NCBI GenBank assembly: GCA_017354515.1
Contig: JAFMQT010000014.1
Span: forward strand, 1 to 22,516
DNA from: Nocardia sp.
GTDB taxonomy: Bacteria; Actinomycetota; Actinomycetes; Mycobacteriales; Mycobacteriaceae
DNA: 22,516 nt
Reading direction: 5' to 3'
The position numbers were made by a program, and so were the translations under genes. This document shows positions 1-7,172 of this stretch, piece by piece. The first letter of the stretch is position 1; each line of letters begins with the position of its first letter. Below the pieces are notes generated by a model that was not told the origin of the DNA, did not search any database, and worked only from the letters and a program-made list of their open reading frames with translations.

Positions 1-309
1 CAGTGCGTCGCGATTGGCCGCAGCGGCCTTCGGGCCCCGATTGGTGCGAGAACGTGCGGTCACCTGCCGAACGTACCGCACACCCGAACGCTACCGGCGT
101 CCGGATCCGCGAACCGGAACCCATCGAATCAGGTGTGTCCGAATCGAATTCGCGGCGTCACCGTTCGGCGATGACCCATCACCGGTTGACGCCCACCATC
201 GTGAGCGATTCAACCAGTCACCCACCTGCGCACCGGGCGCGTCGGTGATCAGCTCGATTTCGCCGTAGGGCTGATCATCGACGGTGTCGAGCGGCGGGCG
301 GCCGCCACC
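1..309. other. Gene-free or undecided stretch at window start
   Basis: I see no convincing gene here. Short open frames exist on both strands but lack ribosome-binding sites and recognisable domains. On the minus strand the reading frame of the neighbouring SDR continues past its TGA for about 72 codons, from 309 down to a TAG at 91-93. Its first part uses G/C-rich third positions like real coding sequence, but no ATG or GTG lies near its beginning, so I do not call a gene. The stretch could also hold the end or promoter of a gene lying left of the window. Confidence 0.4.
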
Positions 310-1131
310 TCACCCCTGGTGCCGAATCGCGGCCACGACGCCGCCGTCGACCAGCAGATCGGTGCCGGTGACGAAATTCGAGGCCGAATCGAGCAGGAAG
401 GCCGCCGCGGCCGCGATATCGTCGGGCGTTCCCAGCCGCCCGGTGCCCGACATCGACACCATCGCGCGCATACCGTCACCGGAGGGCCCGGACAACTCCT
501 GCTGCCCCATCGCCGTGGAGATCACCCCCGGGCTGATCGAATTCACCCGCGCCCCGCGCTCACCCCACCGGCGGGCCGCGGCCTCCACCCGAATGATGTT
601 GGCGCGCTTGGCAAGAGCGTAGGCCAGACCGGGTTCGGTGATACTTTCCGCACTCAGGAACGGTAGCCGCGCCAACTCCCGGGCCGGTGTGCTCGCCAGC
701 GCCCGCACCTGATCGCCCGGCAACGGCTCGGGGTTCAGATGCCCGGCCATACTCGCGATCACGACCCCGGCGGCGCCGGGCGCCAGCACCCGTTCGAATT
801 CCTCCAGCACCAGCGCGACACCGAACAGATCGACCCGCAGCACATCGGCGGCCGAGGCCTGCTGCGGGGACAGGCCCGCGGTGTGCACCACCCGCACCAC
901 CCGGCCCAGTTCGCCGGCCGTATCGGCCAGGGCTGCCACCGAATCCGGATCGCCGACATCGACCGTGCGGGTGGACACCTCGTGCCCGTCGGCGCGCAGT
1001 GTGTCCGCCGCGATCTTCAGGGTGGTTTCACTGTAATCGGCGAGCAGGATCCGGTAGCCGGAACCGATCCGGCGGCCGATGGCCAGGCCCATCCCGCCCA
1101 CTCCGATGACAACCGAGACGTCTTTGTCCAC
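310..1131 (-). CDS. SDR family NAD(P)-dependent oxidoreductase
   Basis: A 273-residue short-chain dehydrogenase/reductase, cytoplasmic, expected to oxidise an alcohol or reduce a carbonyl with NAD(P). Visible motifs are a nucleotide-binding GVGGMG at residues 10-15 (instead of the usual GxxxGIG), HTAG at 83-86 in place of NNAG, candidate catalytic Ser127, Tyr171 and Lys175 (YALAK), and a C-terminal TGTDLLVDGG. The stretch between Ser and Tyr is about 44 residues, much longer than the usual 13 or so, marking an atypical subfamily. I chose the GTG at 1131 because AAGGAG lies 4 nt upstream; an in-frame ATG at 1146 has no ribosome-binding site. It is divergent from the DUF1003 gene. Substrate unknown. 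Confidence 0.85.
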   Translation of the reverse strand: MDKDVSVVIGVGGMGLAIGRRIGSGYRILLADYSETTLKIAADTLRADGHEVSTRTVDVGDPDSVAALADTAGELGRVVRVVHTAGLSPQQASAADVLRVDLFGVALVLEEFERVLAPGAAGVVIASMAGHLNPEPLPGDQVRALASTPARELARLPFLSAESITEPGLAYALAKRANIIRVEAAARRWGERGARVNSISPGVISTAMGQQELSGPSGDGMRAMVSMSGTGRLGTPDDIAAAAAFLLDSASNFVTGTDLLVDGGVVAAIRHQG

Positions 1132-1185
1132 GAGGCTCCTTCGCATCAACCGGCCGGCCGCTGCGCGGCCCGGTTCCGGACGAGA

Positions 1186-1195
1186 GTCTATAGAC
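1186..1195. promoter_or_regulatory. Palindrome with possible -10 in the SDR/DUF1003 divergent region
   Basis: GTCTATAGAC is a perfect 10-bp palindrome between the divergent genes starting at 1131 (-) and 1265 (+). On the minus strand TATAGA would be a fair -10 element, about 55 nt from the SDR start. No matching -35 at a good distance is evident, so this is only a candidate. Confidence 0.25.
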
Positions 1196-1264
1196 CGACC
1201 ATATCCCCCAAGCGAAATCGGACAAGTACAGTGCGCGTAATCGGGTAACCAGAGGTGATCGGTA

Positions 1265-2662
1265 ATGATGAGCAGGGGGTTTGCAGAGGTGAGCAGCGAA
1301 ACCCGCGCGGGCACGCCCGACGGCGCCGCGGCGACTCGGCCGGGATCCGGTCCCAGCCGCAACGACGCGGTCGCCGCGGCCGTCACGCGCTGGATCGGTT
1401 CGATGCCGGCGCTGTATGCCGTGCTGATCGCCTTCGCGACCTGGATGTCGCTGGCCACCTGGGGGCCGCTGCGCCGCCTGGACCCGTATCCGTTCCCATT
1501 TCTGCTGTTCCTGAACAATATCGCCCAGCTGGTGTTGTGCCTGGTGATCCTGGTCGGGCAGCGGGTGCTCACCGCGGCCGCCGACCGGCGCTCGATCGAC
1601 ACCTACGAGCACACCGAGGAAATCTTCGCGCAGGTCGCCGACCTGCAGACCCATCTCGACCGGCACGATCGCGCGCTCGGCCGCGGGCTGAGCCTGCTGG
1701 AGACGACCCCGCATCCGTGGACCGAACGCCATCACGTGTACCCGCCGCCGCAGGTCGCCGACCAGGCAGTCAGCACCAACGACCGGATCGCGGTGTGGTT
1801 GACGCGCCGGCTGGGCAGTGTGTGGGGTTTCTATCTCGCGATCGCCTCGCAGGTGCTGTGGGTCGCACTCGCCGAGGCCGGAATTCAACGGGTGGACCCG
1901 TATCCGTTCGCGTTCATGGCATTCCTGTCCACCCTGGTGCAGCTGGTGTTCATGATCGTGATCATGGTCGGACAGGATGTGCAGGGCCGGGCCGGTGACC
2001 GGCGCTCGGAACAGACCTTCCTCGACGCCGAGGCCGTGCTGCACGAATGCCGTCGGATGAAGGCCCGGCTCACCGCTCAGGACCGCGTCATCGACAGTCT
2101 CACCGGATACGTGACCGAACAGGTCAGCGATCAACTCGGCCGGGCCCTGCACCGGGTCAGCGAGCGCGTGGATCACCAGGCCCGAGTCCATACCGTGATG
2201 ACCTCGGGCACGATCCCCGATGACGCCGCCGCCCTGCGGCACTGGGAAGAGATCGCCGAATCCGACCGCCGCATCTACCGGTCGCAGGCCCGCCAGGTCG
2301 GCGAGAATCTCGCCAGCATCGGCTGTTTCATGGTCCCGGCGTTCGGCGGGGACCGGATCACCCTCGACGAGGAGGAGGTCCGCAGACTGGCCGAACTCGA
2401 ATACGACCGGCGCATGGCCCACGAACGCGCGGCGCGGCTGCGCGGCGACGGCGTGCACGACGGCCCGGACGATGCCCAGCCACTGCCCTGGGCCGAGTTG
2501 CCGCAGGCCGGTCGAATCAAATATCTGCAGGCCGCCCGGCACATTCCGCTGATGGTGCAACAGGCCGGATTCCAGGTACTGCGGGGATCGGTGAATCCGG
2601 ATATGGTGACCGCCTCGATGACCGTGGGCATGATGAGCCCGTCCCGGCCCGCCCAAATATGA
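1265..2662 (+). CDS. Membrane protein with two tandem DUF1003 units
   Basis: A 465-residue protein of unknown function. It carries two copies of a DUF1003-like module of two membrane helices followed by a charged helix. The same landmarks recur at a constant 138-residue offset: DPYPF at 73-77 and 211-215, VGQ at 97-99 and 235-237, DRRS at 107-110 and 245-248. Predicted membrane segments are about 46-66, 78-99, 186-205 and 216-237. The C-terminal half (about 250-465) is charged, largely helical in look and probably cytoplasmic. DUF1003 proteins normally have a single module and about 150-250 residues, so this is a duplicated, extended form. Start: GAGGTGA at 1252-1258 serves ATG 1265 (or ATG 1268). 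The methyltransferase gene begins 7 bp after its stop, suggesting an operon. Confidence 0.85.
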   Translation: MMSRGFAEVSSETRAGTPDGAAATRPGSGPSRNDAVAAAVTRWIGSMPALYAVLIAFATWMSLATWGPLRRLDPYPFPFLLFLNNIAQLVLCLVILVGQRVLTAAADRRSIDTYEHTEEIFAQVADLQTHLDRHDRALGRGLSLLETTPHPWTERHHVYPPPQVADQAVSTNDRIAVWLTRRLGSVWGFYLAIASQVLWVALAEAGIQRVDPYPFAFMAFLSTLVQLVFMIVIMVGQDVQGRAGDRRSEQTFLDAEAVLHECRRMKARLTAQDRVIDSLTGYVTEQVSDQLGRALHRVSERVDHQARVHTVMTSGTIPDDAAALRHWEEIAESDRRIYRSQARQVGENLASIGCFMVPAFGGDRITLDEEEVRRLAELEYDRRMAHERAARLRGDGVHDGPDDAQPLPWAELPQAGRIKYLQAARHIPLMVQQAGFQVLRGSVNPDMVTASMTVGMMSPSRPAQI

Positions 2663-2669
2663 TGGCCCG

Positions 2670-3332
2670 ATGCAGGTGACCCACGACAGCTGGCGGCTCG
2701 ATCACCCCTGGTCGACGCTGTATTCGTACATGATCAACCGGCCGTGGCTGGTCAAGCCGGTCGTGCGAGTAGTCTTCGGCGCCGATCCCGGCGCGCTGTT
2801 CGAGACGACCGCGATCATCGGCGAACTGCCCGAGGGGACCTCGGTACTGGATGTGCCGTGCGGGAACGGGATCGCGGTGCGGGCGATCCGGCCCGGGCAG
2901 GGGTTGCGCTATGTGGCCGCCGATATCGCGCCCACCATGCTCGAGCGCACCCGCCACACCGCGCGGTCGTGCGGGGTGTCCGATCAGGTGTCGACTCACG
3001 AGGCCGATGTGGGTGCCCTGCCCTTCACCGACGGCGAATTCGATGTGTGCGTGAGCTTCACAGGGCTGCACTGCTTTCCGGATCCGCGCGCGGCGGTCGA
3101 GGAGATCGCGCGGGTTGTCCGGCCGGGTGGGCTGGTTTCGCTGAGCTGGGTGCGCGCCGACAGCGGCATCCACCGCGCGACGCTCGCGATCGGCCGCGGC
3201 ATGGGCCTGACCGGGCACAGTGCTCGCGCCGGCGAGGTGCGCGGCTGGTTGACCGAATGTGGCTTCACACCCGTGCACCAGGCGACCTCGGGTGCGTTCG
3301 CCTATCTGACTGCGGTGCGCCTGCGGAATTGA
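2670..3332 (+). CDS. Class I SAM-dependent methyltransferase
   Basis: A 220-residue methyltransferase of the Methyltransf_11 type, cytoplasmic, transferring a methyl group from S-adenosylmethionine to an unknown small acceptor. The glycine-rich motif I is VLDVPCGNG (59-67). The acidic residue that binds the ribose is probably Asp85 (VAADIAP). A conserved EADVGALPF follows (111-119), and the post-motif RPGG is at 151-154. The N-terminal 45 residues (WSTLYSYMINRP) resemble the lid region of UbiE/COQ5-like small-molecule methyltransferases. It lies 7 bp after the DUF1003 gene on the same strand, so the two are probably co-transcribed. Substrate specificity cannot be told. Confidence 0.88.
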   Translation: MQVTHDSWRLDHPWSTLYSYMINRPWLVKPVVRVVFGADPGALFETTAIIGELPEGTSVLDVPCGNGIAVRAIRPGQGLRYVAADIAPTMLERTRHTARSCGVSDQVSTHEADVGALPFTDGEFDVCVSFTGLHCFPDPRAAVEEIARVVRPGGLVSLSWVRADSGIHRATLAIGRGMGLTGHSARAGEVRGWLTECGFTPVHQATSGAFAYLTAVRLRN

Positions 3333-3425
3333 TCATCGTCTGATCAGACCGTTCCCGCACACCGACCGGTCGGTGGCGGAGCACCGTATACCCTTGTGGG
3401 AGAACGGTTTTGCTCGGAGGTTCTG

Positions 3426-4070
3426 GTGCTGCTCTTGTTGGATGAAGGGGCGGCGCTGTCGCCGCCGCAGGAACGGTTCGCAGACTGGGTCGGCTGGAGC
3501 CCCGCCCAGCCGGGCGTCGCGGTGATGAATGTCGATCTGCCGCACCGGTCCGGCACCCGCCACATCGACGCGATCGTCTGGACCCGTCAGCGCTGTATCG
3601 TGGTGGCGCCGCACAGTTTTCGGCATCGCCAGGACGGCGCCCTGCTGGTCCCGGCGACGGGGCCGTGGCGGATGGATCATCCCGGCGGTGAGCTCGCCGC
3701 CCTGCACGGCAACGACCCCGTCACGAACCCGGGCACCCGGCTCGGCGCCGACGTGCGCGCCCTCCGGGATTGGTCGGCCCGCACCACCAACCGCAACCGT
3801 CTGGTCTACGGACTGATCCTGGTGATGTTGCTGCCCAACCAGAAGGTTCCGGCTCTGCACGCCCCCGCTCCCCCAGCACATCTCGACGTCATCGTCGAGG
3901 ATTTCGATGTGTTCCGCTTCTACCTGCACCGGACCGGGGAGCAGGCCGAGCAGTGGGACGCCGACTCGGTGCACACCCTGATCACCGCATTGGATATGGC
4001 CCACCTCTACGGCCACCGTCCCCAGGTGATCGCCTCGGCGCTGGCCGATCCCGCCCAGCGCACCGCGTGA
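3426..4070 (+). CDS. Hypothetical protein with NERD-like fold
   Basis: A 214-residue protein that I cannot assign firmly. Residues 32-65 (VAVMNVDLPH, then RHIDAIV, then CIVVAPHSF) resemble the core of the NERD nuclease-related domain, where a polar strand is followed by (E/H)IDxhhh and a second hydrophobic strand. The usual Glu/Gln-x-Lys of NERD is absent here, so nuclease activity is doubtful. Residues 125-140 form a hydrophobic strand or helix. The start is GTG 3426, with CGGAGG at 3415-3420, 5 nt upstream. An upstream in-frame GTG at 3396 lies next to a possible -10 (GTATAC, 3386-3391) and is less likely. It is probably transcribed on its own, ending at the hairpin at 4122-4159. Confidence 0.6.
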   Translation: MLLLLDEGAALSPPQERFADWVGWSPAQPGVAVMNVDLPHRSGTRHIDAIVWTRQRCIVVAPHSFRHRQDGALLVPATGPWRMDHPGGELAALHGNDPVTNPGTRLGADVRALRDWSARTTNRNRLVYGLILVMLLPNQKVPALHAPAPPAHLDVIVEDFDVFRFYLHRTGEQAEQWDADSVHTLITALDMAHLYGHRPQVIASALADPAQRTA

Positions 4071-4121
4071 ATGTGCCTGGCGGCCTGTACAATCGGGCAG
4101 CGCTCGGATGCGGACCCGACA

Positions 4122-4159
4122 GTGCCCCGTGGCACACCGGCAGGTGCGCCACGGGGCAC
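4122..4159. terminator. Strong hairpin between convergent genes
   Basis: A perfect 12-bp inverted repeat, GTGCCCCGTGGC (4122-4133) and GCCACGGGGCAC (4148-4159), encloses an inner CACC/GGTG stem with a GGCA tetraloop, interrupted by one A/C mismatch. It sits between the end of the NERD-like gene (4070, +) and the end of the small exported protein gene (4180, -), the expected place of a bidirectional terminator. There is no T-tract, as is common in actinobacteria. Confidence 0.75.
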
Positions 4160-4179
4160 GATCTCGTGGATTCGGACTG

Positions 4180-4419
4180 TCAGACCCGGCACACCGGGGC
4201 GAAGGACCCGGTCGGCAAGCAGGTCAGCAGCGCCTGCAGGGGGCCGAAGCCGAACAGCCGCAACGTAACCGGGTTCAGCACCGACGGCGCGGCCGGTTGG
4301 GTCACACCGACCGGCGCCGGTCCGGGCGCGGGTTCCGCGGTGGCGATGCCCGAGCCCAATCCGATGACCGCTGTGGCGGCGACGGCCGCTGCGGCCGTAC
4401 GAACGATATGCGTTTTCAT
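4180..4419 (-). CDS. Small exported protein
   Basis: A 79-residue protein with a clear N-terminal signal peptide: MKTHIVR, a hydrophobic alanine-rich stretch (8-25), and a probable signal peptidase I cut after ATA at about residue 27. The mature part, about 50 residues, is proline- and alanine-rich, then ends in a hydrophobic FGFGPLQALLTCLP and a second cysteine in the last residues (PVCRV), so one disulfide is possible. Start ATG 4419 is preceded by GGAGAGAA at good spacing. Such tiny secreted proteins are frequent in Nocardia and Mycobacterium and mostly of unknown role. It is monocistronic, with the hairpin at 4122-4159 downstream. Confidence 0.75.
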   Translation of the reverse strand: MKTHIVRTAAAAVAATAVIGLGSGIATAEPAPGPAPVGVTQPAAPSVLNPVTLRLFGFGPLQALLTCLPTGSFAPVCRV

Positions 4420-4849
4420 AATTCTCTCCGTTGACGTTGCCGGGCCGGACATCGACGGCCGGTCCATATTCTTTCGCCGCGATCGCACAATCGATTCTGT
4501 CGGCTGCCGAATCGGTCGACAACCTCCGGAATCCACACCCGAAGAAATACTGAACAATAGCGCGCCGGACTACCTGAGAGACCACCGAAAATCCGCGGCA
4601 CCCCCTGTCATTGTTTAGCGATACAACACGGCGTGTTTCGATGATTTCTGCGTATCCGGCCACTCGACGTGTGGCGCACCACGGCTTTACGACCGGCCGC
4701 ACGCCGGCCAGCAGTTTCATGTGATCTGACCGCAATCGGATCGGTGCGAGTATTTGATCGATGCCGTCGGTTCTACGGTAGAATCGACGGCAGAGAAATG
4801 GTCGTGGGTGCGCAGAGAAAGACTTCTCGACGATATCTGATCCGAAGAT
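4420..4849. other. 430-bp intergenic stretch of lower GC
   Basis: No gene seen. The stretch is visibly richer in A/T than the flanks. It should hold the promoter of the small exported protein (minus strand) and the 3' end of the lysR transcript. It contains a 13-bp palindrome AACACGGCGTGTT (4625-4637) in its most A/T-rich part and the long hairpin at 4762-4792. A minus-strand frame running through it into the exported-protein gene has no domain and is taken as chance. Confidence 0.6.
4762..4792. terminator. 14-bp hairpin downstream of lysR
   Basis: Arms 4762-4775 and 4779-4792 pair over 14 positions (13 Watson-Crick, one G-U) around a CGG loop. The element lies 57 nt beyond the lysR stop on the minus strand, so it is best explained as the terminator of the cutinase-lysR unit. 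There is no T-tract on either side. A structured RNA or an operator are alternatives. Confidence 0.55.
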
Positions 4850-5809
4850 TCAGGCGAGAATTCCGGTCCGGCCCGCAGTGCCGATATTCATAGCTGCACC
4901 GGGCACCGGTACGATATTCTCACAGAAAGATCGGATTGCGGCCGATTCGAATTCCCGATGCCATATCGGCACCAGTTCACACGACGGCAGATCCGATACG
5001 GGAACAGACACCAGGCCCGGATACGGATGGCAGGTCAGCAGTGAGCCGATCGTCAGGTACGGCAGGCGATACCGCTGGACGAGAGCCAGGTCATCGGCGA
5101 CGCTCGATACCGGCGCGCGCTGCGGCATCATCCGACGCAGCCGCCGGCCCCGGGGCGTGCACAGTGGCATCCAGGCCGCCGCGAATTCGCTTGGCGCCCC
5201 GGCGGTCACGTCCAGCAACTCATACTCGGCGACTTCCTCGATACCCACCTCGGACCGTCCGGCCAAGCGGTGTTCGCGAGGAACCACCACCGCCCGGCAG
5301 ACCCGGGCCAGCGCCGGGCCGGCCACCCGGCCCGCACCGGCGACCGCCGCCGCGTCCGAGCCCGGAGACCACGCCAGCAGTACGTCGATACCCCGTTGCC
5401 GCAGCGGTTCGAATCCGGTCCGGGTGAACAGCGCCAGGGTCGCCACGTGCGTATCCGGGGACCGGGCCTCACATCCGGCGGCCAGCTCGGTAACCATCGC
5501 CCCCGGAACCCCGGCGACGTAGCCCAACCGCAACAGACCGTTCTCGCGCTCGGCCGTCGCGCACGCGCGTGACACCGCACCGTTGACCTGTTCGACACCC
5601 CGGCCGACATCCGCGCGAAATTGCTCTCCCAGGGACGTGAGCCGGACCTGCCGGGATGTCCGTGCGAACAGCGACCCGCCGAGTTCCTTCTCGAGCGCCC
5701 GTACGGTCTGACTCACTCGTGCCGTGCTCAGATACAGCCGCTGTGCCGCCCGGCGGAAGTGCAATTCGTCCGCCAATACCAAGAACACCTCGATATCGCG
5801 TAACTCCAC
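4850..5809 (-). CDS. LysR family transcriptional regulator
   Basis: A 319-residue LysR-type regulator. The N-terminal winged helix-turn-helix spans about residues 1-60 (MELRDIEVFLVLADE, then FRRAAQRLYLSTARVSQTVRALE in two parts around 18-40, then LFARTSRQVRLTSLG). The effector-binding domain follows, starting with LRLGYVAG. Ligand unknown. It starts with GTG at 5809, only 4 nt after the stop of the cutinase gene, so it is probably translated from the same mRNA. This differs from the common LysR arrangement, where the regulator is divergent from its target. Its transcript probably ends at the hairpin at 4762-4792. Confidence 0.88.
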   Translation of the reverse strand: MELRDIEVFLVLADELHFRRAAQRLYLSTARVSQTVRALEKELGGSLFARTSRQVRLTSLGEQFRADVGRGVEQVNGAVSRACATAERENGLLRLGYVAGVPGAMVTELAAGCEARSPDTHVATLALFTRTGFEPLRQRGIDVLLAWSPGSDAAAVAGAGRVAGPALARVCRAVVVPREHRLAGRSEVGIEEVAEYELLDVTAGAPSEFAAAWMPLCTPRGRRLRRMMPQRAPVSSVADDLALVQRYRLPYLTIGSLLTCHPYPGLVSVPVSDLPSCELVPIWHREFESAAIRSFCENIVPVPGAAMNIGTAGRTGILA

Positions 5810-5813
5810 CGGC

Positions 5814-6566
5814 TCAACCGCCGATCGCGCCTACGACGAATCTGGTCGCGTCGTCGCTGTAATGAATCAGGTAGGTGAGGTGGACCGGGAACACCCGGCC
5901 CCGGTCGCAGAACGTATCGCCGGTATCGCAGTACGAGCGGATGCGACTCGAGAACGGGGTCAGCTGTTGATTCGCGGTGCGGGGGAACATGCCGTCGCGC
6001 CGGGAGGAACCGACGTCGAACGGTTGCCCGACCATATGGCGCGGATCGCCCATCTGGATCATCGCCACCACATGCTCGGTCACCGCCGCCGGCACCGGCG
6101 CGGTTTGCGGTCCCAGCACCCCGCCGCCGCCACCGGCCACCGCATCGCCGATCACCTGCGCGCCTTGCGAATACCCCAGCATCACGATCTTCTGGTGCGG
6201 ACAACGTCCGGCCTCCGCGGTCAGCATATTCCGGACGGCGGCCGCGCCCCGGGACGAGCTGGCGGCATACGCGCCGACCGAGCTGTGCGTATCGCCGGGA
6301 GCCTGCGCGACGGCGGGATAATCCACGGCCACATCCTCGATCGGCTGCCGTGTCGCCCGCTTGATCCGCCGCACCAGGGACGCGGTAGCGCCCTCGCCCG
6401 GTGGTTCGGTCGTGCCCCGCGCGACGATCATGTACACCGCCGAACAGCCGGCCCCGCGCTCGGGCGCGGTTCCGGGACTGCCCGATGCCGTGCCGGAGTA
6501 CATCGCGACCGAGGCCGCCGTCAGCACGGTGCAGGCAACGGTCACGGCAACTCGTCTGTGTCTCAT
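5814..6566 (-). CDS. Secreted cutinase-family serine hydrolase
   Basis: A 250-residue alpha/beta hydrolase of the cutinase family, expected to be exported and to cut esters, for example of lipids or cutin-like polymers. The signal peptide is residues 1 to about 31 (MRHRR, hydrophobic core, TASGS). The catalytic triad is visible: Ser133 in GYSQG, Asp217 in CDTGDTFC and His229 in HLTY. The two expected disulfides are C41-C122 and C213-C220. Length fits the family, known in mycobacteria as Culp proteins. I chose ATG 6566, 7 nt after GAGGGA; a GTG at 6572 would be only 1 nt from it. The gene is first in a unit with lysR and divergent from marR, so MarR, LysR or both may regulate it. Confidence 0.9.
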   Translation of the reverse strand: MRHRRVAVTVACTVLTAASVAMYSGTASGSPGTAPERGAGCSAVYMIVARGTTEPPGEGATASLVRRIKRATRQPIEDVAVDYPAVAQAPGDTHSSVGAYAASSSRGAAAVRNMLTAEAGRCPHQKIVMLGYSQGAQVIGDAVAGGGGGVLGPQTAPVPAAVTEHVVAMIQMGDPRHMVGQPFDVGSSRRDGMFPRTANQQLTPFSSRIRSYCDTGDTFCDRGRVFPVHLTYLIHYSDDATRFVVGAIGG

Positions 6567-6645
6567 AGCCACATCCCTCGAACCTCACGTGGCCGGACGC
6601 GGCCGGCGCCCGGACCCAACCGCCGAGTGTTGTCGTCCAGGATAC

Positions 6646-6669
6646 GCAAGCTCCTTGCCTACCCGCAAG
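6646..6669. promoter_or_regulatory. Candidate MarR operator
   Basis: GCAAG (6646-6650), CTTGC (6654-6658) and GCAAG (6665-6669) form a perfect 13-bp palindrome plus a third half-site, 16 nt before the marR start and 80 nt before the cutinase start. MarR proteins typically bind such palindromes in their own divergent promoter region, so autoregulation and cutinase control are plausible. Confidence 0.45.
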
Positions 6670-6685
6670 TGGCAGAATAACGCGG

Positions 6686-7132
6686 GTGACTACGAATTCG
6701 GAGGGTTTACCCGCGCCGACGGTACCGGCACTGGTCTACCGGCTTGCGCGTTCCAGTACGCGCCGCCTGTCCGCCGAGTTCGCCGCGCACGGGATGGGTG
6801 ACCTGTTGCCTCGGCACGCATTGCACTTGTTCGCACTGTTGACCGGTGGCGGTCTGCGCACCTCCGACCTCTCGGCCCGTCTCGGGGTCACCCGGCAGGC
6901 GACCGCGCAGGTCGTAGCGACGCTGGAACGCGACGGCTACGTCACGAGAATCGACGATCCGGGTGATGGTCGCGCGCGCCTGGTCTGCCTCACGGCGCGT
7001 GGGCGTTCGGCCCTGCGAGTCCTCCGTCAGAGCATGTTGGCCGTGGAACGCGACTGGGAACAAACACTCGGTCCCGATCGCCTGGCCGACCTTCGACAGA
7101 TCGTGGCGACACTGGACGCCGAGCACGGATGA
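6686..7132 (+). CDS. MarR family transcriptional regulator
   Basis: A 148-residue winged helix-turn-helix regulator of the MarR family, acting as a DNA-binding dimer. The recognition region is about residues 57-86 (LRTSDLSARLG, then TRQATAQVVATLERDGYV). The wing contains the classic DPGDGRARLVCLT (91-103). N- and C-terminal helices form the dimer interface. Start GTG 6686 lacks a clear ribosome-binding site; AATAAC at 6676-6681 could be a -10 for a leaderless or near-leaderless transcript. It is divergent from the cutinase gene and convergent with the DUF3159 gene (40-bp gap). No cysteine sits in a typical redox-sensing position, so the ligand is unknown. Confidence 0.87.
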   Translation: MTTNSEGLPAPTVPALVYRLARSSTRRLSAEFAAHGMGDLLPRHALHLFALLTGGGLRTSDLSARLGVTRQATAQVVATLERDGYVTRIDDPGDGRARLVCLTARGRSALRVLRQSMLAVERDWEQTLGPDRLADLRQIVATLDAEHG

Positions 7133-7172
7133 CACCGACGGCGACGCCTCGTCCACACGCCCACCGGATGCG

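Noticed and set aside
1028..2656. 542-codon minus-strand open frame opposite the DUF1003 gene
   Set aside because: Composition is His/Gly/Arg-rich with no domain; it mirrors the third-position GC bias of the plus-strand gene, which has a ribosome-binding site and recognisable repeats.
4007..4735. 242-codon minus-strand open frame across the small exported protein
   Set aside because: It covers the hairpin and the exported-protein gene in another frame, and has no domain or ribosome-binding site. The signal-peptide frame is far more convincing.
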